The notes below the pieces were generated by a model. It worked only from the letters and a program-made list of their open reading frames with translations. It was not told the DNA's origin and ran no database searches. From contig DKGG01000025.1 in assembly GCA_002453155.1 (NCBI GenBank), forward strand, positions 14,335 through 78,334: 64,000 bases of DNA. The letters are read 5' to 3'. The translations under genes were made by a program, and so were the position numbers. Below are positions 43,092-52,336 of this stretch, piece by piece; within the stretch, counting starts at the first letter, position 1; each line of letters begins with the position of its first letter. This DNA comes from Bdellovibrionaceae bacterium UBA6776 (GTDB lineage Bacteria; Bdellovibrionota; Bdellovibrionia; Bdellovibrionales; UBA1609).

Positions 43092-43985
43092 GTGAGTTCG
43101 AAAAACCTTTCTCCCACCATCCTTGTGCATGATCGATTTTATCCACAGGTGTCTGAATTGCGGGACTTCTTTGATCAACAATTTGAAAATCCCTTAGAGG
43201 TTCATGAAAATCGATTTGTCTGGGACTTTTGGAATGTTCCCGGTCACTATTGTCACTTAAGAACACCGGCATACAATTACTTTCCTCCAGAGATATATGA
43301 TCCCTTTCACGAGTATTTGGTGAATTGGGGAAGAGAGAACCTGGGATGTCATGACATCTCTCCCACTTGGTTGAGCTGTTATCCCGAAGGCAGTTTTCAA
43401 AACATTCATCGAGACGCGCCCCACGGTCCATTTGCCTTTGTCTTTTCGCTGACCAAATCCTCTTCCAAATTTAAAGGCGGGCGAACCGTTGTGGGTCAAA
43501 AAAAAGTCACACGCTCCATGCCCCTTGAAAAATTGGAACTGAAGAAGTCCGTTTCTGAATTGAAGGACTTTACCTCTGTGCCTCCAAAGTTTAACCGCTT
43601 GGTGGTTTTTGATCCATCCTATCCCCATGGTGTGAGTGAAACCAATGGATCCAAAGACCCTCGAGAGTCTCGTTTGGTGGTTCATGGATGGTTTGTACAA
43701 CCTCGCCCTTTTTGGGAAGGGCCATTGAATGAAGATCAAGTTCAAGAAGTTTTAGATTCTTTTTTGTGGAAGCTTTCCTCAGCGAAGGAATTTAAAAATG
43801 TGGAAGGCTACGTAGGCTTTCGAATTTTCATTGGCAAAGACGGTAAAGTTGAAAAAATAAAAACGTTGGTCAGTACTTTGAATTCCGTGGATGCACAGAA
43901 GTGGCTTTTGAAAGCGTCGAAAGATTTAAAGTTCTCCGCCCACAAAGAAGGAAGCGTTCTCACGCTCCCCCTTATGTTCAGCTGA
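43092..43985 (+). CDS. Fe(II)/2-oxoglutarate-type dioxygenase with TonB-like C-terminus
   Basis: A 297-residue protein. The first 205 residues resemble the 2-oxoglutarate/Fe(II) dioxygenase fold: iron ligands H106, D108 (NIHRDAPHG) and H179 (YPHGVSE), with Arg191 or Arg194 (DPRESRLVVHGW) placed to bind 2-oxoglutarate. Residues about 215-297 look like a TonB/TolA-type C-terminal domain (GFRIFIGKDGKVEKIKTL, WLLKASKDLKFSA). The GTG start lies seven bases after hemH. No signal peptide is seen. Substrate unknown; position makes a link to iron or haem metabolism likely. Confidence 0.65.
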   Translation: MSSKNLSPTILVHDRFYPQVSELRDFFDQQFENPLEVHENRFVWDFWNVPGHYCHLRTPAYNYFPPEIYDPFHEYLVNWGRENLGCHDISPTWLSCYPEGSFQNIHRDAPHGPFAFVFSLTKSSSKFKGGRTVVGQKKVTRSMPLEKLELKKSVSELKDFTSVPPKFNRLVVFDPSYPHGVSETNGSKDPRESRLVVHGWFVQPRPFWEGPLNEDQVQEVLDSFLWKLSSAKEFKNVEGYVGFRIFIGKDGKVEKIKTLVSTLNSVDAQKWLLKASKDLKFSAHKEGSVLTLPLMFS

Positions 43986-44030
43986 ATGTTCAGCTAATAT
44001 TCTTAAAATATTGAGTTTTCAAAAAGAGGA

Positions 44031-44102
44031 GTTCGAAAGCATTAAAATGCGAGTTCCGCAGCAAAGCGAGGACTGTTCGAAGCATCTTTAATGCTTTCGA
44101 AC
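44031..44102. terminator. Large inverted repeat between convergent genes
   Basis: Arms of 16 bases (44031-44046 and 44087-44102) are exact reverse complements. The 40-base interior folds again through ATGC/GCAT and AGTTCC/GGACT. TTTTT follows shortly on the plus strand. It separates the end of the haem cluster from the opposing 1291-residue gene, so a two-way terminator is the simplest reading. Confidence 0.6.
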
Positions 44103-44128
44103 ACCGCTTTTTGCAGAACCCACAATTT

Positions 44129-47100
44129 TTACTGCTTCAGCTTAATCAGATCCGGGTTTCCTTTGGTCAGGAAGCTTTCGCAACCGGACAAGACCTTTTT
44201 GACCACTTCGCTGCCGCTGGCTTCGGACAAGGCTCTCATCTTGAGAACAATAATTTCTGTAGGTGTGTATCCGCCAAAAATATACCTTGCCAAGGCTCTT
44301 GGTCCCATCAACTCTGTCGGGGTCACTTCCGCATTATGGATGGCTTCCAAGACTGGATTCAAAGCCAAATCTCTGACGATGGTGAACTTGTTTCGAAGTT
44401 TCTGCATTTCCTTCTGCAGCCAAACTTGAACTTCCGTTTCCACCAGATCTTCTTCTTTCAATCCTCTTGCCGCGTAGTATGCCGTCTGTTCAAAAATCTG
44501 ATCCAGCTTAAAGAACAAAGCCGAGAAGGGAAGGGTAAATGCCGAAATGTATCCAATGACAAAGGCATCCAAATCAAAACGTCCTAAGAACAAGTAGTTC
44601 AAAAGAATGATTTGAGGGATCGCCGCAGGCAAGTTCCAGAACACAATCTTAATATAGTTCTTCCAATATTTCTTAAGGCTGTTTTCCGGTTTGTTCCACT
44701 TTTTCCAGAACAGTTTCCAGTAGCCAAGCTTTGCATCTTCTTCTGGAGGAATTTCTCCGAACATCCCATCCTCAGCGTCAAAGTAATCTTCTTGGAGTTT
44801 TCCCCAAGCGGACGAAACACTTGAAAATGCAATTCCCGCAAGCAAACTTCCGTAAAAACTGTATTGAGAAAGGTAAGCAATGGAATTTGGTCCCCAGAAG
44901 TCCTCTTGAATGGGAGCCATAATTCCCATGGTAATTCCCGCGGTTGCAAGGAACTTCATCCCGATATCAATGGGAAGAGTTCGAAACAAAGTGGAGATTT
45001 CATTTCGAGTGGCTCTGGCCATGGCCACTTCATCTTGCCGCATTTTATGAACGATTTCATAACGCTTCATAGACGGGTTTTGCTTGGGGTCCATTTCAGA
45101 GGCGATGCTGGCTTTCATTTGTGTCTTTAAAACTTGAGGGCTTGGAAGGCCAATGGCCGCCCATTTCGCCATAGATTGAGCCTTTTTAACCAATTCAGGG
45201 TCTTTAGCCACAGATTCAATGATCTGATTCAGGTCTTCTTTGGCCATGTTCAATCGACCTTGAAGCTCATCATTGGATTCAGAGGCTTCAATCAATTCTT
45301 TCTTCACTTTACGAAGGTCTTTGGCATTGGCCAAGTCTCCAGGATTCACCTGATAGCGTGGAGATTGGCTCAAAGGTTCAATGGCTCTTTCCAAGACCTC
45401 TTTCATCACTTTGTTGTAAAGAAGGTCCATGTAGGAGCGAACAAAGACTTTGTTTCTAAAATTGAGAAGTCCAATTTCCTGAGAAGTGATTTCTCCCACT
45501 CCAGACGTTTGGGAAAACAACCATCGCAAGTCTTTGTCGGATTTCGCAAATTGAGTCAATTGCCCCACAGCTTTAGTCAATGATTCTTTGATCACCACTT
45601 CTTCCAAATCAATGATGGCATCTTCAAAATATTTTTGCTTTTCGATTTCCGCTTGAACCTGTTTTGGCGTTTGGTCTTGCAGTTCAGCAAATAGCTCCAT
45701 TTGTTCCGGTTCCAGCTCTCTTTGTCTGGGATTTTTGATCAATCTGGAGACCAACTCTTTGGTCTTTCCAACCAAGGAGGTCATTCCACCATTCAGTACG
45801 GTGGGGTAGGTCAGGCGACCAAAGCGCTTGGTCACAGCCACATTAAAAAATTCAGGATAAATGATCCGAGCGGCAATCCCAAATGGCTTTGGTTTGATCA
45901 TGTAGGGAATTTTCGTTCCAGTTTTTTTCACCAATCCGGGAAGGAAGGCAAAACCAAACAAAGAGTATCGAATACTGGCATAGAAATTAAAGAATCCGGT
46001 GTATTCACCCACTGTGGTGCGGTAGCTGGCTGTACTGAAAAGCAAGTGTTTGATGGCTTGCCATTTTGTTTTGATCGGTTGAATGTCCGCTTCTTCAAGC
46101 TGACTGACTCGGCTCAAAGATTCCTGTGCGGCAAGAACGTCCTCTTGAACTTCAGATTTTTGACGACGGAGTTTGGAAAGCCATCTTCCCACAAATCCTT
46201 TTTCATTGGCCCGTTCATATTTTACCTGTGCCAAGCGTGCTCGCGTCTCGGCTTTTTGTTCATCCGAGCGTTCCACATTTCCAAGACGTTCTTTTCTTTG
46301 TGCCGCTTCACCGGTAGAAACCAAGTGGGCAAAACGTTTTTCCAACTCATTTTGTCGTTCAATCAGGTCTTTGTATTTTCCCGATTTAAGATCTTGGACC
46401 ATTTCCAACAGGCGTCTTGGAATGTGATAACCACCCAGAATCGCCGCAAGACTTGCTCCTAAAACGCCGCCACCGATCAGAGTTTTCAGCCAACGGGAGT
46501 TTTCGGGATCAATGTATTGGTCGTAAACCGGCTTTACCAAAAAGAGTGAGGCCACCTGCTTTGTGGAGGTCCAATAGGCGTCTAAGGTTCCACCCACCAC
46601 GGTAAGGGTGTAATCCATCATGCCTTTTGCCGCATACAAACCATCCGCTGAAAAGTGAGCGTAGGATTCTGGAAGAATTTGGCTCAAGGCAATGGCGCCA
46701 ATGGCATACAGGCCCATTCTCTCTTGCTCATCAGCAGAGAAGAGTTCAGAGAAAGAGCGCTGACCGGTCATGATCTTTGTGAACTTGCTCATCAAAGTGT
46801 GGCTTTGCTTGAGAGTATTTCCAATGGTCAGTTTGAGTGCCCGTTTGATTTTTCCGGAACTGTTTGGAAGGGGCTTGGTAATGCTACCTAAAGCCAAGCG
46901 GAGGCGTCCCCAAACCTTTCGAGACAATGCCACCTGTGCTTGAGAATTTTTGATGGCGTTTTTGAAAGCTTCTGAGTCTTTCATGTAGGCTTCATACTTT
47001 TCAACCATTTGAGTTGAGAGCTGAGCAATTTCTTCTACCGTTTTTGGGGGCTCGGAAATGTGCTCCAATTTTTCTTTGGCGTTCGCAATAAAGGCTTCCT

Positions 47101-48004
47101 GGGTGGAAATCATGGAAGCGGTCCCATCCACTTGAGTGGTCGTGAAGCGACCTGAGTCAAACTCTCTTTCTAAAAGCAAGGCGACGTTTTTAAATAGGGG
47201 AGTGGCAGAAGCCATAGCTCCAGGGTCAGACATGTGGGCCGCCAGGTTAAACACCACAGAGTACAAGGGAGTGAGGTCTTCCAAGTGGGATTGATTGAGT
47301 TTTAAATTCCCATTGATGATCAGCTCTTCATTTTCGGCTTCAAGACTCTGAACTCCACCATCGACGTTGATGGGAAGTTCAAAAACAGGAATAGCTTCCC
47401 GTCCAATCAGATTTTCATACTGGCGCAAATCAATAAACTTCAGAGTTTTATCGCCTTTTGAGTGTGTAAACAAAAGATAGGGGCCAAGCACAGCAAGGTT
47501 TTCGGTTTCGAGGAAAAATTCATGGACGATTTTGCTGTTTCGGCGTTCTTTCGAATCCTCTTGTACGAGTTCAATGCGGCAGGAAGAGGCTTCGCAAGTG
47601 GACCAGGAGCCATATCCCACATTTTGACGGGTGAAATTTTCCAGATCTTTGGAGTACTGAGTTTCACCGTCTTCGGAAATCATTTTTACTGTCAGCGAAT
47701 CCCAGCGGAAAAAGTTGTCCAGCTCTTTGTATTTTTCTTCTTCGCCATCCCATTCAAAACCCGCCGTCTTTCGCTTTTCTTTCAGAGGCTTTTGATTGAG
47801 CAGAGAAAAAATATCCAGAGACAATCGATTTGCCGCTTGTCCCGATTCCATTCGATATTCCAGAACCTCCAACTCCAGAGCCAATTGCTCGGATGGAATT
47901 GTGAGTGTTTCCGGTAAACTCGGTCCTTGTATTTCAGTGGCCCACAGGCCTTGGGGAATGGACAAACTGGCAACAAGAACAAGCTTGAGATAACGGCTCC
48001 ACAT
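44129..48004 (-). CDS. 1291-residue multi-pass membrane protein, unknown function
   Basis: The longest gene in the window, not recognised. A signal peptide (to about residue 22, LWAT) leads to a 300-residue periplasmic-type region, followed by long charged helical stretches and hydrophobic segments. Two hydrophobic pairs are clear: ILGGYHIP-preceded TLIGGGVLGASLAAILG, and near the C-terminus MKFLATAGITMGIMAPI and IPQIILLNYLFLGRF...FSALFF. Coiled-coil-prone parts include LIERQNELEKRFAHL and RARLAQVKYERANEK. The last 90 residues are helical and soluble. It stands alone between two terminators. AAAGGAAA precedes the ATG. Confidence 0.75.
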   Translation of the reverse strand: MWSRYLKLVLVASLSIPQGLWATEIQGPSLPETLTIPSEQLALELEVLEYRMESGQAANRLSLDIFSLLNQKPLKEKRKTAGFEWDGEEEKYKELDNFFRWDSLTVKMISEDGETQYSKDLENFTRQNVGYGSWSTCEASSCRIELVQEDSKERRNSKIVHEFFLETENLAVLGPYLLFTHSKGDKTLKFIDLRQYENLIGREAIPVFELPINVDGGVQSLEAENEELIINGNLKLNQSHLEDLTPLYSVVFNLAAHMSDPGAMASATPLFKNVALLLEREFDSGRFTTTQVDGTASMISTQEAFIANAKEKLEHISEPPKTVEEIAQLSTQMVEKYEAYMKDSEAFKNAIKNSQAQVALSRKVWGRLRLALGSITKPLPNSSGKIKRALKLTIGNTLKQSHTLMSKFTKIMTGQRSFSELFSADEQERMGLYAIGAIALSQILPESYAHFSADGLYAAKGMMDYTLTVVGGTLDAYWTSTKQVASLFLVKPVYDQYIDPENSRWLKTLIGGGVLGASLAAILGGYHIPRRLLEMVQDLKSGKYKDLIERQNELEKRFAHLVSTGEAAQRKERLGNVERSDEQKAETRARLAQVKYERANEKGFVGRWLSKLRRQKSEVQEDVLAAQESLSRVSQLEEADIQPIKTKWQAIKHLLFSTASYRTTVGEYTGFFNFYASIRYSLFGFAFLPGLVKKTGTKIPYMIKPKPFGIAARIIYPEFFNVAVTKRFGRLTYPTVLNGGMTSLVGKTKELVSRLIKNPRQRELEPEQMELFAELQDQTPKQVQAEIEKQKYFEDAIIDLEEVVIKESLTKAVGQLTQFAKSDKDLRWLFSQTSGVGEITSQEIGLLNFRNKVFVRSYMDLLYNKVMKEVLERAIEPLSQSPRYQVNPGDLANAKDLRKVKKELIEASESNDELQGRLNMAKEDLNQIIESVAKDPELVKKAQSMAKWAAIGLPSPQVLKTQMKASIASEMDPKQNPSMKRYEIVHKMRQDEVAMARATRNEISTLFRTLPIDIGMKFLATAGITMGIMAPIQEDFWGPNSIAYLSQYSFYGSLLAGIAFSSVSSAWGKLQEDYFDAEDGMFGEIPPEEDAKLGYWKLFWKKWNKPENSLKKYWKNYIKIVFWNLPAAIPQIILLNYLFLGRFDLDAFVIGYISAFTLPFSALFFKLDQIFEQTAYYAARGLKEEDLVETEVQVWLQKEMQKLRNKFTIVRDLALNPVLEAIHNAEVTPTELMGPRALARYIFGGYTPTEIIVLKMRALSEASGSEVVKKVLSGCESFLTKGNPDLIKLKQ

Positions 48005-48128
48005 AGCGAGAATTTCCTTTCGAATGACGCACCTAGCGAATGTGCCCGCATAATCGCAGAAATCCCTGAAATAAGGGAGGTTTCTGGAATCTATGGAAAA
48101 GCTTTACAGGGAAAAAGGCCGTATTTTG

Positions 48129-48163
48129 AAAAAAAGAAAGGCTCCTGTGAGAGAGGAGCCTTT
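48129..48163 (-). terminator. Terminator of the carbonic anhydrase gene
   Basis: A ten-base stem (48137-48146 with 48154-48163) and seven-base loop are followed on the minus strand by CTTTTTTT. It lies 40 bases behind the carbonic anhydrase stop and isolates it from the next minus-strand gene. Confidence 0.9.
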
Positions 48164-48201
48164 TCGCTTATAGAGGTTATTCTTTTGCCTTATGGATTCG
48201 A

Positions 48202-49044
48202 CTATTTGTAGTTCACAGTCTTGCGATCGTTCAAAGGCTGAATGGGCCGGTTGTTCTGAGGGTAGAGCTGACGGAAAGCAAGGATCTGTTCCTTGGAGAC
48301 AGTCACTGGAGTGTTGAACACATTCCAGTTCACTCCTTCAGAACAAGGGGGAGTGGTCAAACTTCCGATGTAGTTGTAGTAGGTGCGCGTGCGCGGAATC
48401 AAATCTTCCGGATTGATTTTAAAGTTCACTTCTTTGGAAGCACCTTTTTGAATGGGGATGTTTCTCCAAACAGATTCTACGATGGAGTGAGGAGCACCTT
48501 CGATCAAAATCACTCCCAAAACGGCCAAATCCCCAGATTCGCTTTTGTGAACCAAGTGCATTTCCATGGGAAGTAAGTTTCCAGAAAGGGCATGTTCACT
48601 GGAAGAGTGAAAGTGAGCTTGAATCAAATTGAATTTTTCACCTTCAATGGTGATGTAGTTTCCAGGTTCGAAATTCACCTGAATGGTATGGCCATTGTCG
48701 ACGATGGTTACATTGGAATCGCTATAGTGGGTTTTAATCGGTCTGCCGGTGGCGGGCTTTTTGAAAACCAAATCTACGGGAGATTGATGCATCCCTGTTT
48801 TGCAAAGTTCAAACTTCGAATCCAGGTCACCCCAGTGTTCAGGGCCACCTTCCCCTTCGTATCCCCAGTGAACAGCGTGGGCCTTTTCCTCATGGTGTTC
48901 CTCTTCTTTTTGTTCGGAATGTTCCTTGGGAGCTGAGGCTTCAGCCTTGGGAGGTTCCTCGTTGGTTTCCTCATGGGAAAACAAAGAGCAGGCAGGAAGT
49001 GAGCTCATCAATAAAAGGGACAGTAAAATGCGTGTGGACTTCAT
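48202..49044 (-). CDS. Alpha-type carbonic anhydrase lipoprotein
   Basis: A 280-residue alpha carbonic anhydrase (CO2 + water to bicarbonate). A lipobox LPAC puts lipid on Cys19. A Glu/His/Lys-rich linker (about 23-57) follows, then the enzyme domain with HWGYEG, the zinc histidines H144 and H146 (QAHFHSSSEH) and H163 (EMHLVH), and TTPPCSEGVNWNVF. Cys81 and the later Cys could form the usual disulphide. Lipid anchoring is uncommon for this family. The His-rich linker may buffer zinc or protons. It is transcribed alone, divergent from the phosphatase gene. Confidence 0.92.
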   Translation of the reverse strand: MKSTRILLSLLLMSSLPACSLFSHEETNEEPPKAEASAPKEHSEQKEEEHHEEKAHAVHWGYEGEGGPEHWGDLDSKFELCKTGMHQSPVDLVFKKPATGRPIKTHYSDSNVTIVDNGHTIQVNFEPGNYITIEGEKFNLIQAHFHSSSEHALSGNLLPMEMHLVHKSESGDLAVLGVILIEGAPHSIVESVWRNIPIQKGASKEVNFKINPEDLIPRTRTYYNYIGSLTTPPCSEGVNWNVFNTPVTVSKEQILAFRQLYPQNNRPIQPLNDRKTVNYK

Positions 49045-49123
49045 GGAAAACTCCTTAAAATTGCTACATTTATTGATTTTGGGCTGGATCTATTGTCTCT
49101 TGAGCCCCAAAAGGGAGTCACTG

Positions 49124-50413
49124 ATGATTTCAAGATCTTCGACTTTGGTCATAACTGGATTTTATTTATCCTGCCTCTACCTTTGTTTTTTCTTGAGCGT
49201 TCCGGCTCTTGCACAGGGATTGTCTGTTCTCCAAGGATTTACAGATGAAACGTCTTCAGAATTTGTCATTCAAGCGCCGATGAGTGCCAATGTTCAAATT
49301 CAGGTGACTTCAGACTCCGGCAGACAATTGGAATTATCCTGGTTGAAGCGGGTTCCTGTACCAGGAACAGACAAGGAACTGATTAAATTTGCAGTGGAAT
49401 CTTTAAGTCTTAAGGAACACTTCCAAATGCGGATGCTCTCTTCTGCGGGCGAGATTTTGGACGAAAGAACCTTCGACGCGTTGAATACCTTTAAGCGCTA
49501 TCCGAAGGTGGCTCTGGCCTCTTGCATGGTGGATTGGCTTCACAATCCAGGCATATGGGACCAGATGGAAGCCTTGTCTCCAGATTTGGTTCTGTTTGTG
49601 GGTGACACCACCTATGTGGATATCAGCGGGCCCGGAGACTTGGTCAGCCGCCCTCGTCCGGATCAAGTGGATCATTGGAAACGTTTTTCTGAAACTCGAG
49701 ACACTTTGCAAATTTTTAAGTGGAAGCACTTAAAGCCCATTCTTGCCATGGCCGATGATCATGACTTTGGATACAACAATGCAGAGTCGGATTTTCCATT
49801 GAAGAATTTGGCAAACCACGTGTTTCAAAATTTCTTTGCGCAATCGGGAGCAACTTCAATGAAGCTTCATCGCGGACCTGGAAACTCCATGGCGTGGAAT
49901 TTTTTTGGACTCTCCTTCATTATGCTAGACGGTCGAAATTTTAGAGACGCCCAAGATTTTTACTCTCTGGAACAAAGAGATTGGATCGAGTCTCTTCCGC
50001 TGAAGGAAAAAGTTCTTTTGATGAGCGGGACTCAATTTTTTGGAGCCTACTTGGACAAAGATTCTTACGAGGGTGAGCGGCCTTCGGCCTTTCAAGATTT
50101 TTTAGAATGGTTAAAAACACTTCCTCAGCACTTTGCTTTTGCGTCCGGTGATATTCACTTTTCAGAGGTGATGAAGATCATGGATTTGGGGTATGAAAGT
50201 TTTGAGGTGACTTCCAGCTCAGTGCATTCGTTTACAATGCCGGGACGGCATGTGCTGTTGCCTACCAATCCTCGTCGGGTTCCGGGCAAGGTCACCAGTA
50301 CACACAATTTTGTGACCCTTCAGTGGGATGCCCTTCATCCGTCCCATTTTACGGCAAGGTCTCACGGTTGGCGGGGGCAAGATCTTTTTGAATGTGAACT
50401 TCTTCTTCAATAA
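49124..50413 (+). CDS. PhoD-like secreted metallophosphatase
   Basis: A 429-residue exported protein of the PhoD/alkaline phosphatase D superfamily. The hydrophobic signal ends at about residue 30 (ALAQ). An N-terminal Ig-like part (to about 125) is followed by the metallophosphatase core: ASCMVDW, LVLFVGDTTY, MADDHDFGYN and SGDIHFSEV provide metal ligands, and SGTQFFGAYL lies between. Substrates are phosphodiesters or monoesters outside the cytoplasm; the exact one is unknown. The start at 49124 has AAGGGAG six bases upstream. Its last 65 bases overlap the opposing subtilase gene. Confidence 0.83.
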   Translation: MISRSSTLVITGFYLSCLYLCFFLSVPALAQGLSVLQGFTDETSSEFVIQAPMSANVQIQVTSDSGRQLELSWLKRVPVPGTDKELIKFAVESLSLKEHFQMRMLSSAGEILDERTFDALNTFKRYPKVALASCMVDWLHNPGIWDQMEALSPDLVLFVGDTTYVDISGPGDLVSRPRPDQVDHWKRFSETRDTLQIFKWKHLKPILAMADDHDFGYNNAESDFPLKNLANHVFQNFFAQSGATSMKLHRGPGNSMAWNFFGLSFIMLDGRNFRDAQDFYSLEQRDWIESLPLKEKVLLMSGTQFFGAYLDKDSYEGERPSAFQDFLEWLKTLPQHFAFASGDIHFSEVMKIMDLGYESFEVTSSSVHSFTMPGRHVLLPTNPRRVPGKVTSTHNFVTLQWDALHPSHFTARSHGWRGQDLFECELLLQ

Positions 50414-51497
50414 GTGGATCATGAACAAGTGTCACCTTTTGATTCAATTGGAATTGAGGACTGATTTCATTTGCACTTCTCATTTTTAGGGCGCGTTCCA
50501 ATTTTGGAGTTCTGGGAATTCGAATTTGTCCTCTTAGGTTTTCATTGGGCAGAGCCGACTCTAGAAGTCGCTTGAAATTTTCTTCACTGGAATGCCGAGG
50601 ATATTGTTCGTAGATCTGTGCCAACATTCCCGTCATCAGAGCGGTGGCTTGCGAGGTTCCGGTCATGAATCCCTTTCGATGGTGGGGCAAAGTAGAGAGC
50701 ACATCCTTTCCCAAGGCTGCGGTGTCTACGGAATCAGGGCCTCTGTTGCTGGAAGGCAAAAGATTGTTGTTGGAATCCAAAGAAGCCACAGAAAGAATAT
50801 TGGGAAAGTCGTAGCTGGCTGGAAAGAATCCCGAGGTGTCCGTTTCTCTGCCATCATTTCCTGAAGCCGCAACCACGGCGAGGTCTTTTTCGAAAGCTTG
50901 TCGAAACAACTGCTCCTCGGTGAGGCTGGGCAAATCACCTCCACCAGAATAGTTGATGATCTTTGCGCCATTTTGAACGGCATAGGCAATGGCTTGGTTC
51001 GAAGCATTGAGTGTGGCGGCGCCGGCACCTTGGCTCCCATAGTATTTCAAAATCATGATTCGAATTTTGGAAGATTTTTTGAGACCTTGAGTGACCAAGC
51101 CGGCAATGTGGGTTCCATGTCCGTGTTCGTCGGAAATGTTTGCATTTTGATCAACGAAGTTCCATCCATGGACATCATCGACAAATCCATTGCCATCGTC
51201 GTCTTTTCCATTGGTGGCGCGATTAAACCCCTGCTCATCTACTCCGGATTCCCCAGGATTGGTCCACAAAAAATCTTTTAGCAAAGAATGATAGGGATCC
51301 ATACCGGTATCGACCAAAGCCACTAAAATTTGCTCTCTTGTTTCGGGTGTATCTGCGTGAAAGAACGTGTTTTCGGATTTCAGTTGAGCCTTTTCTTTTG
51401 TGGGCGTTGCATAGGGTTTTTGCTCGGTGCTGCCCAGACTGATGAGAGCACTGACTCCAACGGCCCAAAGTACGCGTTCCAAAGAATCCTTCTTCAT
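50349..51497 (-). CDS. Subtilisin-like (S8) serine protease
   Basis: A 382-residue exported subtilase. An N-terminal hydrophobic segment (8-22) is followed by the S8 catalytic domain with Asp63 (LVDTGMD), His127 (HGHGTHIAG), the oxyanion Asn213 (ASGNDG) and Ser281 (GTSQATA). A calcium-type Asp-rich loop DDDGNGFVDD lies at about 99-108. A C-terminal tail of about 60 residues overlaps, antisense, the end of the PhoD-like gene. Its start overlaps the stop of the upstream RHS-like gene by four bases. Predators secrete many such proteases for prey protein breakdown, but location and target are unproven. Confidence 0.9.
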   Translation of the reverse strand: MKKDSLERVLWAVGVSALISLGSTEQKPYATPTKEKAQLKSENTFFHADTPETREQILVALVDTGMDPYHSLLKDFLWTNPGESGVDEQGFNRATNGKDDDGNGFVDDVHGWNFVDQNANISDEHGHGTHIAGLVTQGLKKSSKIRIMILKYYGSQGAGAATLNASNQAIAYAVQNGAKIINYSGGGDLPSLTEEQLFRQAFEKDLAVVAASGNDGRETDTSGFFPASYDFPNILSVASLDSNNNLLPSSNRGPDSVDTAALGKDVLSTLPHHRKGFMTGTSQATALMTGMLAQIYEQYPRHSSEENFKRLLESALPNENLRGQIRIPRTPKLERALKMRSANEISPQFQLNQKVTLVHDPLIEEEVHIQKDLAPANRETLP

Positions 51498-52336
51498 AGG
51501 GTCGTCTCCTTGACAGAAATCAGATCTAAGTGTCCACCGGAACGGATTTGATACTTGGTAAAAAGCGAACGTTTGATTTTAACCGAGGGATTTTTTTTGC
51601 AGGTTTGTTGAAAGCTAGAAACCTGAACCAGGGTGGATTTTTGCTCGATGGAGTGAAATCGATATTGAGTTTTGCAATTGGAATTTGCAAGAACCTCTTG
51701 AACCTGATCCTTTTGATTGTAAGCAATCGAAACCTTCAGATCCGGAGTTTGAATTTGAACCAGGTTGTCCAAGCTGTCATATTTAAAGACTGTGCGAAAA
51801 GAAGGAGCTGAATCCTTAGGAGTAGAAATCGAAACCAAGCGTCCTTTTGAATATTGAAATTCCGAATCGAGGTTTTGAGAGTTTAGACTTTTTAAAGCTA
51901 GAATCTGATTTTGTGAGTTCAGCGAGACCAAGAAATTTTCAGAGTTGATTTGAATCCAGACAGGTTCGTTCTTGTGCCACTGAATCCAAATTTTATTTTG
52001 ATCTTTTTCTGCGCGAATAATTTTGAGATCTTCATTAAACTCATAAGACCAGCCCTCAATTTTGGATGCAAAATGTCCATCGGGTTTGCTTTCGATGAGG
52101 GTGTTTTCGGAAACAGAGCATCTTTCAATTTGTAACGTTCCGTTTTTCTTTTGAAGTGTGACATCCAAAGGAGAGCACCATCCTTGACCCCACCATCCAT
52201 GGTGGAGACTTCGACTGCTGTAACTTACTTCCAATCCTTGAATGTGAAAGTTCCAGTTCCATGCTCCGGTTTGCAAATCCACACTTGCAAGAGAGCGCTG
52301 CGAAAGTAAAAGGCAAATCATCATGATTTTTTTCAT
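51494..52336 (-). CDS. Short RHS/YD-repeat-like secreted protein
   Basis: A 280-residue exported protein (signal about 1-18, RSLA). The N-terminus resembles the entry module of RHS proteins (VSYSSRSLHHGWWGQGWCSPLD). Beta-rich segments with YD-like units follow, such as FQYSKGRLVSIS, FKYDSLDNLVQIQ and IAYNQKDQVQEV. True RHS proteins are far larger and carry a toxin tip, and none is present here. It overlaps the subtilase start by four bases, so the two are made together. It might be a substrate, a pro-domain-like partner or a scaffold. The start is the second in-frame ATG, where the signal peptide begins. Confidence 0.6.
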   Translation of the reverse strand: MKKIMMICLLLSQRSLASVDLQTGAWNWNFHIQGLEVSYSSRSLHHGWWGQGWCSPLDVTLQKKNGTLQIERCSVSENTLIESKPDGHFASKIEGWSYEFNEDLKIIRAEKDQNKIWIQWHKNEPVWIQINSENFLVSLNSQNQILALKSLNSQNLDSEFQYSKGRLVSISTPKDSAPSFRTVFKYDSLDNLVQIQTPDLKVSIAYNQKDQVQEVLANSNCKTQYRFHSIEQKSTLVQVSSFQQTCKKNPSVKIKRSLFTKYQIRSGGHLDLISVKETTL

